Of a DNA stretch of 64,000 nucleotides, positions 7,982-15,386 are shown piece after piece; the first letter of the stretch is position 1; the number at the start of each line of letters is the position of its first letter. Both the position numbers and the translations under genes were made by a program. Under the pieces are notes generated by a model, which saw only the letters and a list, made by a program, of their open reading frames with translations, did not search any database and was not told the origin of the DNA. The stretch spans positions 124,001 through 188,000 of the forward strand of contig NZ_LNDE01000002.1 of NCBI RefSeq assembly GCF_002866025.1, written 5' to 3'. Origin of the DNA: Thermotoga sp. KOL6. GTDB lineage: Bacteria; Thermotogota; Thermotogae; Thermotogales; Thermotogaceae.

Positions 7982-8218
7982 ATGAAGATTTATCTGATGG
8001 TATCGGTAGCTTTCGTGGGATTGTTATTTTCGTTGATAGGATTGTATGTAATATTGTTTCCATCTCCAGAGCAAGAATTTTATGCGTCATCAGTAGAAGA
8101 TCTAAACCTATCTAATGGAATGTCAGAGGTTTCAAAAGAAATTTTCATAGTTTTCGATAGAAGTGCATCTATCAACATCAATTCCAATATATTTCCACCA
8201 AAACAGAAAGATCGATAA
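7982..8218 (+). CDS. small single-pass membrane protein, unknown
   Basis: 78 residues; family not recognised. Residues 1-27 form one hydrophobic helix (MKIYLMVSVAFVGLLFSLIG), followed by a polar Ser/Asn-rich tail of about 50 residues. The ribosome site GGAGAGGAGTGA lies in the end of the previous gene, and the MFS start follows 11 bases after its stop, so it is part of the operon. It could be an accessory subunit or a sensor of the transporter; this is inference from position. Confidence 0.6.
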   Translation: MKIYLMVSVAFVGLLFSLIGLYVILFPSPEQEFYASSVEDLNLSNGMSEVSKEIFIVFDRSASININSNIFPPKQKDR

Positions 8219-8229
8219 GGAGGGATTGT

Positions 8230-9492
8230 GTGAAAAACAAGGTTTCTTGGAAAAGAAATTTTATTCTTCTTGCCGTTGGGCGGTTTGTCTCTATACTTGG
8301 CAGTTCGATTCAAGCGGTGGCAATTCCTCTTTTTGTGTTAGATTTAACGCATTCTGGTGCCGCCGTTGCCACTATGTCAATAGCCTACATGCTTCCTAGA
8401 ATATTCCTTATGCCCATCGCTGGAATCATTGGGGACAGAGGAGATAGAAAATTTCTCATGGTTTCAATGGACTTCTTGCGAGGATTTCTCATTTGTTTTT
8501 TGGCATTTCTTGCTTCCAGGAATCTGGTTAGCTTACCAATCCTCCTTTTCGTACAGGCTGCAATGGCAGTCATGGACAATCTTTTTGAAATACCAACCGG
8601 CGCCATGTTTCCTGACATAGTTCCACAGGAGTTCTTAATGAAAGCAAACTCTATCATGGGTATGGTCAGAATCTTTCCCCAGATTCTCGGACCCGCTCTA
8701 GGGGGTGTTCTGTACGGTTTCTACGGTATAACGGTAGTATTTCTCGTGAACGGGATATCTTTTATCCTCTCGGCCATCAGTGAGCTGTTCATAGTTTATA
8801 AACAAAAAATAGAAAAAAAATCTGCGCACGTTTCTCAAATCTTCGCAGATCTCAAAGAGGGATTCCTTTTCGTGTGGAATCACTCCCTTATTCGTACTAT
8901 ATTGATCTTCGCCTTGTTTCTCAACTTTCTCGTATCCCCCCTTTTCATGGTAGTTTATCCTTACACGATGAGGGAAGTGATGAAATTTTCAGCCCAAGAG
9001 TTTGGTTTTCTGGAGACTTCTTTCACTTTGGGAGCACTGTTGGGGAACTTTTTAATAGCTTCCTATTTGTCGAAAAGGAATATATGGAAAGCAATGAAAG
9101 TTTCCGTCTTTCTCTTCGAGGTTCCCATCATACTTATGGGTATATTGGTTGCGCCTAATGTTGTAGCAGCACTTGAGAAGGCTACTCTTTTCATCTCATT
9201 CTTCGTGATGCTTCTGATTATGGGATTTTTGAATCCGATTATAAATGTTCCTCTCGATACTGCTTTTCAAAGAATGACACCTTCACACATAAGAGCTCGT
9301 GCTTTCTCTTTTTTAGTACTGGTCAGCAGTGGTATGGTACCACTCGGATCCGCATTGTACGGTTATCTCGTGGACAGTTTACCAACACATTTGCTCTATT
9401 ACACAATTGGAATTTCATCGTTGGTTTTGGCTTCAGCTCTGTTGATTACAATTAGAGGGAAGAACTTTTTCTCCGACAACTTTTCAGAATGA
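8230..9492 (+). CDS. MFS transporter (drug-efflux-like)
   Basis: 420 residues with about 12 membrane helices; GTG start behind AAGGAGGG. The loop after helix 2 has the MFS signature region (IAGIIGDRGDRKFLM, about residues 62-76), and a charged cytoplasmic loop (KQKIEKKSAHVSQIF) separates the two six-helix halves. It resembles the DHA3 / MFS_3 efflux group, which exports macrolides or siderophores, but no substrate can be read from sequence. Last gene of the DUF2089 operon, suggesting export coupled to an envelope-stress response. Confidence 0.85.
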   Translation: MKNKVSWKRNFILLAVGRFVSILGSSIQAVAIPLFVLDLTHSGAAVATMSIAYMLPRIFLMPIAGIIGDRGDRKFLMVSMDFLRGFLICFLAFLASRNLVSLPILLFVQAAMAVMDNLFEIPTGAMFPDIVPQEFLMKANSIMGMVRIFPQILGPALGGVLYGFYGITVVFLVNGISFILSAISELFIVYKQKIEKKSAHVSQIFADLKEGFLFVWNHSLIRTILIFALFLNFLVSPLFMVVYPYTMREVMKFSAQEFGFLETSFTLGALLGNFLIASYLSKRNIWKAMKVSVFLFEVPIILMGILVAPNVVAALEKATLFISFFVMLLIMGFLNPIINVPLDTAFQRMTPSHIRARAFSFLVLVSSGMVPLGSALYGYLVDSLPTHLLYYTIGISSLVLASALLITIRGKNFFSDNFSE

Positions 9493-9512
9493 GGCTTAAA
9501 AGCGGCCTCATT
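9488..9512. terminator. hairpin shared by two convergent gene ends
   Basis: AATGAGGC (9488-9495) and GCCTCATT (9505-9512) form an 8-bp stem spanning both stop codons of the MFS gene and the convergent radical SAM gene. No T-run follows on either strand, so it may be a weak terminator or an mRNA 3'-end stabiliser. Confidence 0.4.
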
Positions 9513-10443
9513 GCTCCACCTTATAGTAATAGAATGTTATAGATCTCCACTCTTTCAAAATTACCCGAGGATGTTTTCGAAGGTTTTCAACGGACATCCT
9601 CGGGTCGTTGGAAAATCTAGAGAGCAGACTAGTCACCTCTGCTTCAGTCATAGGATGACGTTTGATTATAGAAATGATACCTTCAATGGGATTTTGCGAG
9701 AAAATTTCGTAGTCACTTTCAGTAAAGAAGTCCAGTGCGATCGCATTCAAAATTTTAGCTGCTTTTTTCAAAGTCTGAGTATCAGGTGGCTCTACCCATG
9801 CTTCTGCTGGAGGCCTTATAGGAACATTGAGATAAACCCTATCTGGAGAGATCTCTTCGACGATATGTTTTATTCTGGAAAGAACTGAGTCACTGTCGTT
9901 GATGTTTTTCATTAACATTATTTCCAACCATACTTGTCCCGTGTATTCTTTGATGAACGTTTTCAAACCTTCGATGATTTCCTCGAATTTGAGCGACGGA
10001 TGTGGTCGATTAATTCGACGAAAGCTTTTCTCATCCCATGCATCCAGAGATGGAAGAACGATGTCGGCGTACGACAGTGCTTTTCTTACTTCTGGTTTGT
10101 AAAGCAGCGAACCGTTGGTGATGACAGCTATTGGTAAACTCACATACTTTCGAATTCCCAATATGAGTTCGTCGAGTTTTGAATAAAGTGTCGGTTCTCC
10201 TTCTCCGACTATGGTAACAACATCCGCATCGCTCGGTGGAATATTCGCTATCTCTTCTATGATATCCTTCACCGGATAGAACTCTTGCCTTGTGTTGGTC
10301 ATTCTTGTGGTCCTACCGAGCTGACAATATACACAGGAATAATTACACGTTTTCGCGGGAATAGGACTAACCCCTAGGGATTTCCCTAGGCGTCTTGAAA
10401 ACACAGGTCCATAAACATACTTGTAATCCATACACATCACCAT
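9508..10443 (-). CDS. radical SAM protein of the Mrp/NifX cluster
   Basis: 311 residues. The radical SAM cluster motif is C-x3-C-x2-C in KTCNYSCVYCQLG (about residues 33-43), followed by the SAM-binding GEGEPTLY segment and VITNGSLL. The C-terminus is an HTH-like extension (HPMTEAEVTSLLSRF). Homologues are annotated only as radical SAM proteins, often beside NifX/Mrp genes. The start is uncertain among in-frame GTG/ATG codons at 10443-10431; GGTGAT favours the last. It follows the tandem NifX-like gene directly and is the last gene of the cluster. Confidence 0.85.
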   Translation of the reverse strand: MVMCMDYKYVYGPVFSRRLGKSLGVSPIPAKTCNYSCVYCQLGRTTRMTNTRQEFYPVKDIIEEIANIPPSDADVVTIVGEGEPTLYSKLDELILGIRKYVSLPIAVITNGSLLYKPEVRKALSYADIVLPSLDAWDEKSFRRINRPHPSLKFEEIIEGLKTFIKEYTGQVWLEIMLMKNINDSDSVLSRIKHIVEEISPDRVYLNVPIRPPAEAWVEPPDTQTLKKAAKILNAIALDFFTESDYEIFSQNPIEGIISIIKRHPMTEAEVTSLLSRFSNDPRMSVENLRKHPRVILKEWRSITFYYYKVEQ

Positions 10444-11163
10444 TCATTCTACAGAGTGAGTTGGGCCACTCATTTTCGTCAGCGTTCCTTGTTTGTACGC
10501 CTCGATCGCTCCTTTGAGAGTTTTGCCTTGGAACAAGTATATCTCTATACCTGCCATTTTCAACGCTTCGTAGGCATTGGCGCCTACATTTGCGGTGATC
10601 AAGACATCAACTCCTTTGTCCGCCAGGAACTGTGCCATCCGTGGTCCTGCCCCATGAGCTTCAGCTACAGTATTTTCATGGAAATTGAATTCGCCCGTTG
10701 CCTCATCGAAAATCGCAATATAAGATGCTCGTGCGAATCTCTGATCTATTTCTGCATCGAGGCTTTCTGAAGTAACCGGTATAGCCACTCTTTTCGGTTT
10801 CCGACTGTGAAAATGTTCTGTAGGTTCGTACTCAGAGTCCTTCAACTCGCCTCGAAGGTAGGACTCTACCAGTTCCTTTACAGTTCCATGAGCACCACGT
10901 AAAACACGAATTCCGTACTCATTCAGATATTCAACGGCTCTGTGGCCTATACCTCGTGCGATCAGAACGTCTACACCTTTCCCTTTCATGTATCCAGGGA
11001 TCTGACCAGGGCCATGTTCGATGAATGGATTTGGCTCCACTTCCACAGAGACGATTTTTCCATCTTCTACTTCTATGAATGCGTAATACGGTGCTCGGCC
11101 GAAATGTTCTGATATCACTGAATTTAAACCCTCATCTTTGATGACAGGTATAGCTATTTTCAT
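10444..11163 (-). CDS. tandem NifX/NifB-type dinitrogenase iron-molybdenum cofactor domain protein
   Basis: 239 residues made of two copies of the NifX-like fold: residues about 1-115 (MKIAIPVI, SEHFGRAPYYAF, GVDVLIARGIG) and 127-235 (RVAIPVTS, DQRFARASYIAIFD, GVDVLITANVG). Such domains bind or carry metal clusters in nitrogenase maturation and in the orange-protein complexes of anaerobes; no nitrogenase is visible here. The ATG at 11163 is chosen for its GGGAGGGG site; a longer frame from 11178 has none. The position between ferredoxin-ATPases and a radical SAM enzyme suggests a shared iron-sulfur or metal-cluster task. Confidence 0.85.
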   Translation of the reverse strand: MKIAIPVIKDEGLNSVISEHFGRAPYYAFIEVEDGKIVSVEVEPNPFIEHGPGQIPGYMKGKGVDVLIARGIGHRAVEYLNEYGIRVLRGAHGTVKELVESYLRGELKDSEYEPTEHFHSRKPKRVAIPVTSESLDAEIDQRFARASYIAIFDEATGEFNFHENTVAEAHGAGPRMAQFLADKGVDVLITANVGANAYEALKMAGIEIYLFQGKTLKGAIEAYKQGTLTKMSGPTHSVE

Positions 11164-11179
11164 TTCAACCCCTCCCATT

Positions 11180-12049
11180 TCAGATTTCGAGTTCTTTCTT
11201 CAGATTTTTGAATATCTCAACAATACTGTACACTGCCGGACTCTCAGGGTATTCTAAAATGGATACACCGTTCACAGTAGCAGTGTTTACAATTGGGTCA
11301 AAAGGAATCTCTCCCAAAATAGTGATATTTTCATTTTTACAGTATGAAGCTATTTCTTCTTTTCTTTCGGGATTTATTGTAGACTTGTTGATTACCACTC
11401 CAAATCTCCTTCTGTAGAGCCGAACAGTTTCAACAATGCGTTGAAGATCGTGAAATCCTGATGCGGTGGGTTCTGTCACTATTACAACGTAAGTCGCGCC
11501 GGTGATAGAAGAAGTAGCAGGACAACCGATACCTGGGGCTCCATCAATGACAACGATATCCCGTCCAGATTCCTTGAACTTCAGGGCAGCTTTTCTCACT
11601 TCCGCGACAAGGCCTCCACTGGTCTCTTCACCAGGCTGGAGTTTTGCGTGAACCATGGGACGATTACCTGCCATGGAAACATAATATTCCCCGGCTTTGT
11701 TACTCACTAAATTTACTGCACTGTATGGACATTTGAGTACACAGACACCACAGCCTTCACAAGCGTAAGGATCAATCGTTACCTTACCTTCTTCGTGTTT
11801 TATTGCGTTGAATCTACAAAACTTTTCGCAAACTCCACAAGAAGTGCATTTTGTGTAATCTATGACCGCTTTTTTTCCTCCAAAGTATTCGTATTTTTGC
11901 TGTATGATCGGCCGAAAGATAAGATGGAGGTTCGGAGCGTCTACATCACAGTCTGCTATTACGTTATTTTCGAAGAGCAGGTTCAAAGCAGCTGAGAGTG
12001 TGGTCTTTCCTGTTCCACCTTTCCCACTTACGACAGCTATTTGTATCAT
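11180..12049 (-). CDS. Mrp/MinD-type P-loop ATPase with inserted 2[4Fe-4S] ferredoxin domain (second copy)
   Basis: 289 residues from an ATG overlapping the preceding stop (ATGA). The deviant Walker A SGKGGTGKTT lies at residues 8-17. Two ferredoxin motifs are inserted at about residues 65-110 (CTSCGVCEKFC, then CEGCGVCVLKCPYSAV). The switch motif VVIDGAPGIGCP follows. Proteins of this architecture are thought to bind or deliver iron-sulfur clusters using ATP; two paralogues side by side probably act as a heterodimer. An in-frame upstream ATG exists but sits inside the first copy. Confidence 0.88.
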   Translation of the reverse strand: MIQIAVVSGKGGTGKTTLSAALNLLFENNVIADCDVDAPNLHLIFRPIIQQKYEYFGGKKAVIDYTKCTSCGVCEKFCRFNAIKHEEGKVTIDPYACEGCGVCVLKCPYSAVNLVSNKAGEYYVSMAGNRPMVHAKLQPGEETSGGLVAEVRKAALKFKESGRDIVVIDGAPGIGCPATSSITGATYVVIVTEPTASGFHDLQRIVETVRLYRRRFGVVINKSTINPERKEEIASYCKNENITILGEIPFDPIVNTATVNGVSILEYPESPAVYSIVEIFKNLKKELEI

Positions 12050-12897
12050 ACGTTCACCAGCTCCTTGATCTCTTTGAAAAGTTCGGTGAATTTTGTCTTC
12101 CACTCTGGAAGTTGAGCCGAGAGAAGTATTCCTCGCGAGTAAAGCTCTGCAATCCGGGTATCATAAGGGATTCTCATAAGAATCGGTATACCACTCTCTT
12201 TTGAAAAAAGGTCTATACCGTTGAAGCCCTCAGAATCTCTGTTCACAACTATCCCGGATTTAATTCCCATTTCTGCCACCAATTCTGCTGCCATACGGAC
12301 ATCATGAAGACCAAACGGTGTAGGTTCGGTAACAAGCAAAGCAAAATCTGCCCCACGGAGGGATTCCACCACAGAACAGGACGTACCCGGGGGTGCGTCA
12401 ATTATCACAACGTCAGCTGAAGTGTCTATGTTTTTCTTTAATTCTCTGATAATTTTCACACCAGAAGGTTCTCCGATATTTAAAACTCCCATACCAAAAC
12501 GAATATCATTGAGAGCTTCCCCTAACTTTATTTGACCGATGGGTTTGGGAATCTCTGTGATGGCTCTTTCAGGACATATCATAGAACAGGCACCGCAACC
12601 GTGACAAAGCGATTCAAAAACCATCACACCCGCTTTGAACACAGATATGGCGCCGAACTGGCATGCTTTGGCACACTCCCCACATTTGGTACAAACGGTC
12701 TGGTTCACTTTGGGAATTAATATCTCGACAGATTTCGTTTCATCTATTTGTGGCGATAGAAAAAGATGAGCATTTGGTTCTTCGACATCTGCGTCTAGTA
12801 ATTGTACTTTCCATTCAAAAGATAGAACCCATGCAAGATTAGTAGCAACAGTGGTTTTTCCCGTTCCACCTTTACCACTCAAAACTGTGATTATCAT
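12046..12897 (-). CDS. Mrp/MinD-type P-loop ATPase with inserted 2[4Fe-4S] ferredoxin domain (first copy)
   Basis: 283 residues. The deviant Walker A SGKGGTGKTT opens the protein (residues 7-16). Ferredoxin motifs CTKCGECAKACQFGAI and CHGCGACSMICPERAI follow at about residues 70-110, then the Mrp-type DAPPGTSC motif. It is about as long as, and collinear with, the next gene, evidence of an ancestral duplication. SD GGAGGTAATCG lies just upstream. The strong hairpin at 12931-12956 separates it from the DUF5320 gene and could lower its transcription relative to that gene. Confidence 0.88.
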   Translation of the reverse strand: MIITVLSGKGGTGKTTVATNLAWVLSFEWKVQLLDADVEEPNAHLFLSPQIDETKSVEILIPKVNQTVCTKCGECAKACQFGAISVFKAGVMVFESLCHGCGACSMICPERAITEIPKPIGQIKLGEALNDIRFGMGVLNIGEPSGVKIIRELKKNIDTSADVVIIDAPPGTSCSVVESLRGADFALLVTEPTPFGLHDVRMAAELVAEMGIKSGIVVNRDSEGFNGIDLFSKESGIPILMRIPYDTRIAELYSRGILLSAQLPEWKTKFTELFKEIKELVNV

Positions 12898-12930
12898 TTC
12901 GATTACCTCCGTAATGTTATCTTCGATAAA

Positions 12931-12956
12931 TGGCCCCTCTTACAAAAGAGGGGCCA
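12931..12956 (-). terminator. strong hairpin between DUF5320 gene and ATPase genes
   Basis: TGGCCCCTCTT, loop ACAA, AAGAGGGGCCA: a perfect 11-bp stem just after the DUF5320 stop. On the minus strand only ATTTATCG follows, not a T-run, so it is probably a partial terminator or an RNA 3'-stabilising element that sets a higher level for the small protein than for the ATPases. Confidence 0.5.
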
Positions 12957-12962
12957 TGCCTC

Positions 12963-13214
12963 TTACCACCAAAAACCGGCTCTAGGGCCTCCACGCCATC
13001 CCCAACCTCTTCTGAACTGCATGCCAAAACCCCATCCTCGTCTCCATCCGAATCCTCTGCCCCATCCGGGCCAGAATCCGAAAGGTCTTCTGTACCAAGG
13101 TGAAACAGCGTAAGGACCATAGCCGGCCCCATAACGACACCATCCAAGGCCACGACCGGTCATTGGACCCATTCCTGCTGGTCCTGTTCCATCAAGTCCA
13201 GGCATGTTCTTCAC
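12963..13214 (-). CDS. DUF5320-like small Gly/Trp/Arg-rich protein
   Basis: 83 residues with the family opening MPGLDGTGPAGMGPMTGRG, one Cys (WCRYG), and then a Trp-, Gly- and Arg-rich tail ending in GGPRAGFWW. Such small proteins are repeatedly found with NifX-like and Mrp-like ATPase genes in anaerobes; their role is unknown. Strong ribosome site AAAGGAGGTGAAGAAC-ATG. It is the first gene after the palindrome-covered promoter at 13250-13287. The composition (17 Gly, 9 Trp by eye) is unlike its neighbours. Confidence 0.75.
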   Translation of the reverse strand: MKNMPGLDGTGPAGMGPMTGRGLGWCRYGAGYGPYAVSPWYRRPFGFWPGWGRGFGWRRGWGFGMQFRRGWGWRGGPRAGFWW

Positions 13215-13249
13215 CTCCTTTTGTTCTCGCTGTATATTACCTTCTTACC

Positions 13250-13287
13250 ATATATGTATTATACATATATTGTCTGTGATAAGTCAA
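13250..13287 (-). promoter_or_regulatory. promoter with 10-1-10 palindromic operator over its -10 box
   Basis: Minus strand: TTGACT (13287-13282), 18-base spacer, TATAAT (13263-13258). The -10 hexamer lies in the centre of a perfect inverted repeat, ATATATGTAT-T-ATACATATAT, at 13250-13270. A dimeric regulator bound there must exclude RNA polymerase. It drives the DUF5320/Mrp/NifX/radical SAM genes. The regulator is unknown. Confidence 0.68.
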
Positions 13288-13355
13288 GGGTGAGTGTGCA
13301 ACTCGTTGAGGGAATCGCGATCGAAAAATATCAGATTCGAAAACGTTCAGATCTC

Positions 13356-13384
13356 TTGATTTTCGTGAAGTGTTCTGTTAGAAT
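13356..13384 (+). promoter_or_regulatory. promoter of the aromatic operon and its leader
   Basis: TTGATT (13356-13361), a 17-base spacer and TAGAAT (13379-13384). The expected start near 13391 leaves only a few bases before the leader peptide ribosome site AGAGGTGG (13396-13403). Confidence 0.75.
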
Positions 13385-13409
13385 AATAATCAAATAGAGG
13401 TGGAAAGTT

Positions 13410-13493
13410 ATGCTTGTAGACAAAACGATGTGGATTGAACCTGTCAAGCACAATTATTATTACTTTTGGTTTAACAAGGGCACCTGTCCGTGA
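13410..13493 (+). CDS. aromatic leader peptide (27 codons) of the aro operon
   Basis: ATG at 13410, seven bases after AGAGGTGG, TGA at 13491-13493. The middle of the peptide reads HNYYYFWFN: three Tyr, Phe, Trp, Phe codons in a row at 13455-13472, plus another Trp at codon 8 (13431-13433). All three end products of the downstream pathway are thus sampled within six codons. The last codons and the stop overlap the first arm of the hairpin series at 13478-13577, the classical layout of a translated attenuator. Position, ribosome site and codon run make chance very unlikely. The peptide itself probably has no function. Confidence 0.85.
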   Translation: MLVDKTMWIEPVKHNYYYFWFNKGTCP

Positions 13494-13584
13494 GTGCAAC
13501 AGCTCCGGGCAGGTGCCTTTTTCGGTATCTGCCCGGAGCTAAATCAAAGAACAAAAGGGCTCCGGGCAGCGGAGCCCTTTTTTT
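13478..13584 (+). promoter_or_regulatory. five-segment transcription attenuator of the aro operon
   Basis: Five segments can pair only with their neighbours. A 13478-13490 pairs with B 13506-13518 (13 bp including two G-U, followed by TTTTT). B 13501-13512 pairs with C 13529-13540 (12 bp, perfect). C 13529-13539 pairs with D 13559-13569 (11 bp, perfect). D 13557-13564 pairs with E 13570-13577 (8 bp, loop GGCAG) followed by seven T. Proposed logic: a ribosome stalled on the aromatic codons leaves A free, so A:B and C:D form and the terminator D:E cannot. A ribosome reaching the stop codon covers A, so B:C and then D:E form and transcription ends. The logic is inference; the pairings are read directly. 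Confidence 0.82.
13557..13584 (+). terminator. intrinsic terminator of the aro attenuator
   Basis: GGGCTCCG, loop GGCAG, CGGAGCCC, then TTTTTTT, 27 bases before the aroF ATG. Its left arm is also complementary to 13529-13539, the antiterminator arm. Confidence 0.85.
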
Positions 13585-13611
13585 ATTACCAATTAGGGAG
13601 GTGGTACACCT

Positions 13612-14628
13612 ATGATTGTGGTTTTGAAACCTGGTTCTACGGAAGAAGATATAAAGAAGGTGGTGAAGTTGGCGGAAAGTTACAATTTGAAATGTCATAT
13701 TTCGAAAGGTCAGGAAAGAACAGTTATAGGTATCATCGGAGACGATAGGTATGTAGTTGCAGACAAATTCGAATCGTTGGATTGTGTTGAGAACGTAGTT
13801 CGAGTTTTAAAACCTTACAAGCTTGTTTCTCGTGAGTTCAAACCAGAGGATACGGTGATAGATCTTGGAAAAGTAAAAATAGGAGATGGATACTTCACCA
13901 TCATGGCGGGACCCTGTGCTGTGGAAGATAGAGAAATGCTCATGGAAACAGCTCATTTCTTAAAGGAAATGGGTGTGAGTATTCTCAGGGGTGGTGCTTA
14001 CAAACCTCGTACATCACCTTATTCGTTCCAAGGCCTTGGTGAAAAGGGTTTGGAGTATTTGAGAGAAGCAGCTGATGAATATGGTATGTTCGTTGTAACG
14101 GAAGCCTTGGGCGAGGAAGAACTTTCTAAGGTTGCAGAATACGCCGATATCATCCAAATTGGCGCAAGGAATGCGCAGAATTTCAGGCTCCTTTCGAAAG
14201 CTGGTAACTACAACAAGCCCGTTCTTCTGAAAAGAGGTTTTATGAACACCGTTGAGGAATTTTTGCTCTCTGCTGAATATATTGCGAATTCTGGAAATGC
14301 GAAAATAATTCTCTGCGAGAGGGGAATAAGGACTTTCGAAAAGGCTACTAGAAACACCCTGGATATTTCCGCTGTTCCCGTAATCAAAAAAGAATCACAT
14401 CTTCCTATTTTGGTCGATCCGAGTCATTCTGGTGGAAGAAGAGATCTCGTCGTACCACTTTCAAAAGCCGCTATCGCTGTTGGTGCCCATGGAATCATGG
14501 TAGAAGTTCATCCGAATCCGGAAAGGGCTCTCTCCGATGGAAAACAAAGCCTCGATTTCAAATTGTTTGAGGAATTGATCAAAGAGATGAAAAGACTCGC
14601 AGTAGCGTTGGGGGTGAAGGTGAATTGA
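13612..14628 (+). CDS. aroF: 3-deoxy-D-arabino-heptulosonate 7-phosphate synthase (class I-beta, ACT-like regulatory domain)
   Basis: Condenses PEP and erythrose 4-phosphate, the entry step of the shikimate pathway. 338 residues: an N-terminal ferredoxin-like/ACT domain (1-about 70, starting MIVVLKPGS), then the TIM barrel with GPCAVED, RGGAYKPRTSPYSFQG, GARNAQNF and the late DPSHSGGRRD and EVHPNPE motifs for metal and PEP. In T. maritima the ACT domain of this enzyme gives tyrosine feedback inhibition, so enzyme control and the leader attenuator would act on the same signals. Ribosome site GGGAGGTGG. Confidence 0.96.
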   Translation: MIVVLKPGSTEEDIKKVVKLAESYNLKCHISKGQERTVIGIIGDDRYVVADKFESLDCVENVVRVLKPYKLVSREFKPEDTVIDLGKVKIGDGYFTIMAGPCAVEDREMLMETAHFLKEMGVSILRGGAYKPRTSPYSFQGLGEKGLEYLREAADEYGMFVVTEALGEEELSKVAEYADIIQIGARNAQNFRLLSKAGNYNKPVLLKRGFMNTVEEFLLSAEYIANSGNAKIILCERGIRTFEKATRNTLDISAVPVIKKESHLPILVDPSHSGGRRDLVVPLSKAAIAVGAHGIMVEVHPNPERALSDGKQSLDFKLFEELIKEMKRLAVALGVKVN

Positions 14629-15386
14629 GAATCTCTATCTTGGGGGCTGGATGTATAGGTGGTTCAATAGTTTTTAAATTGAATGGAAAGCATCAGCTCA
14701 AGGTCTTTGACAACGATGAAGAAACGAGGAAAGTGTTACTGGAAAGAGGATTGAACGTGGTTTTCAATCAAAGAGATCTTTACGACACAGATCTTCTTAT
14801 TCTTGCACTTCCGATGAGGGAAGAGGAAAGGTTTTTAAACGAGACGGACTTCGAGGGAAAAATTCTCGATGTTGCGAGTGTGAAATCTCCTTTCATGGAG
14901 ATAGCAAAGAAAAGAAGGTTGCGTTTTGTAGGAGGTCATCCAATGGCCGGAAACGAACGAAAGGGAAAAGAAGGTTGGGACCCTGAGATGTTTGAGGGAA
15001 AGATTTTTTTTCTCTGCTCTTTGGATGGGCTTAAGGATGAAGAGGTAGAAACCGTTGTAAAAGATCTTGGGGCGAAACCTGTATGGATAGATCACAACAT
15101 GCACGATGAGATTGTTGCTGCAGTGAGTCATGTGCAGTACTTAATATCTTTGACAGCGAAATACATCGGAAAGAATCATGAGAGATTCGCTGGTCCTGGT
15201 TATCGATCGAATACTAGGCTTTCAAAACAGAACATGGAAATGGCGTTGGATATGATCAGATATAATAAAAGAAACGTTCTTAAATATTTGGAAGGTGCAA
15301 GAAACTTTCTGAGTTCTCTTTACACCCTGGTGAAAAACGAAGAGTTCGAGTATTTGGAAAGAACGATAAGGGAAGTGACATCATGA
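14625..15386 (+). CDS. tyrA: prephenate dehydrogenase
   Basis: NAD-dependent oxidative decarboxylation of prephenate to hydroxyphenylpyruvate on the tyrosine branch. 253 residues with Rossmann motif GAGCIGGS (7-14), the family motifs DVASVKSP and [12 protein letters not shown], and SHVQYLISL (catalytic His region). The start is TTG, overlapping the aroF stop (TTGA). No ACT domain follows, so allosteric control by tyrosine may be weak or absent. A chorismate mutase gene is not seen in the operon. Confidence 0.92.
   Translation: MRISILGAGCIGGSIVFKLNGKHQLKVFDNDEETRKVLLERGLNVVFNQRDLYDTDLLILALPMREEERFLNETDFEGKILDVASVKSPFMEIAKKRRLRFVGGHPMAGNERKGKEGWDPEMFEGKIFFLCSLDGLKDEEVETVVKDLGAKPVWIDHNMHDEIVAAVSHVQYLISLTAKYIGKNHERFAGPGYRSNTRLSKQNMEMALDMIRYNKRNVLKYLEGARNFLSSLYTLVKNEEFEYLERTIREVTS

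Noticed and set aside
12917-13153. Alternative 78-codon frame inside the DUF5320 gene
   Set aside because: No ribosome site; the other frame has a strong site and the recognisable MPGLDGTGPAGMGPMTGRG opening.
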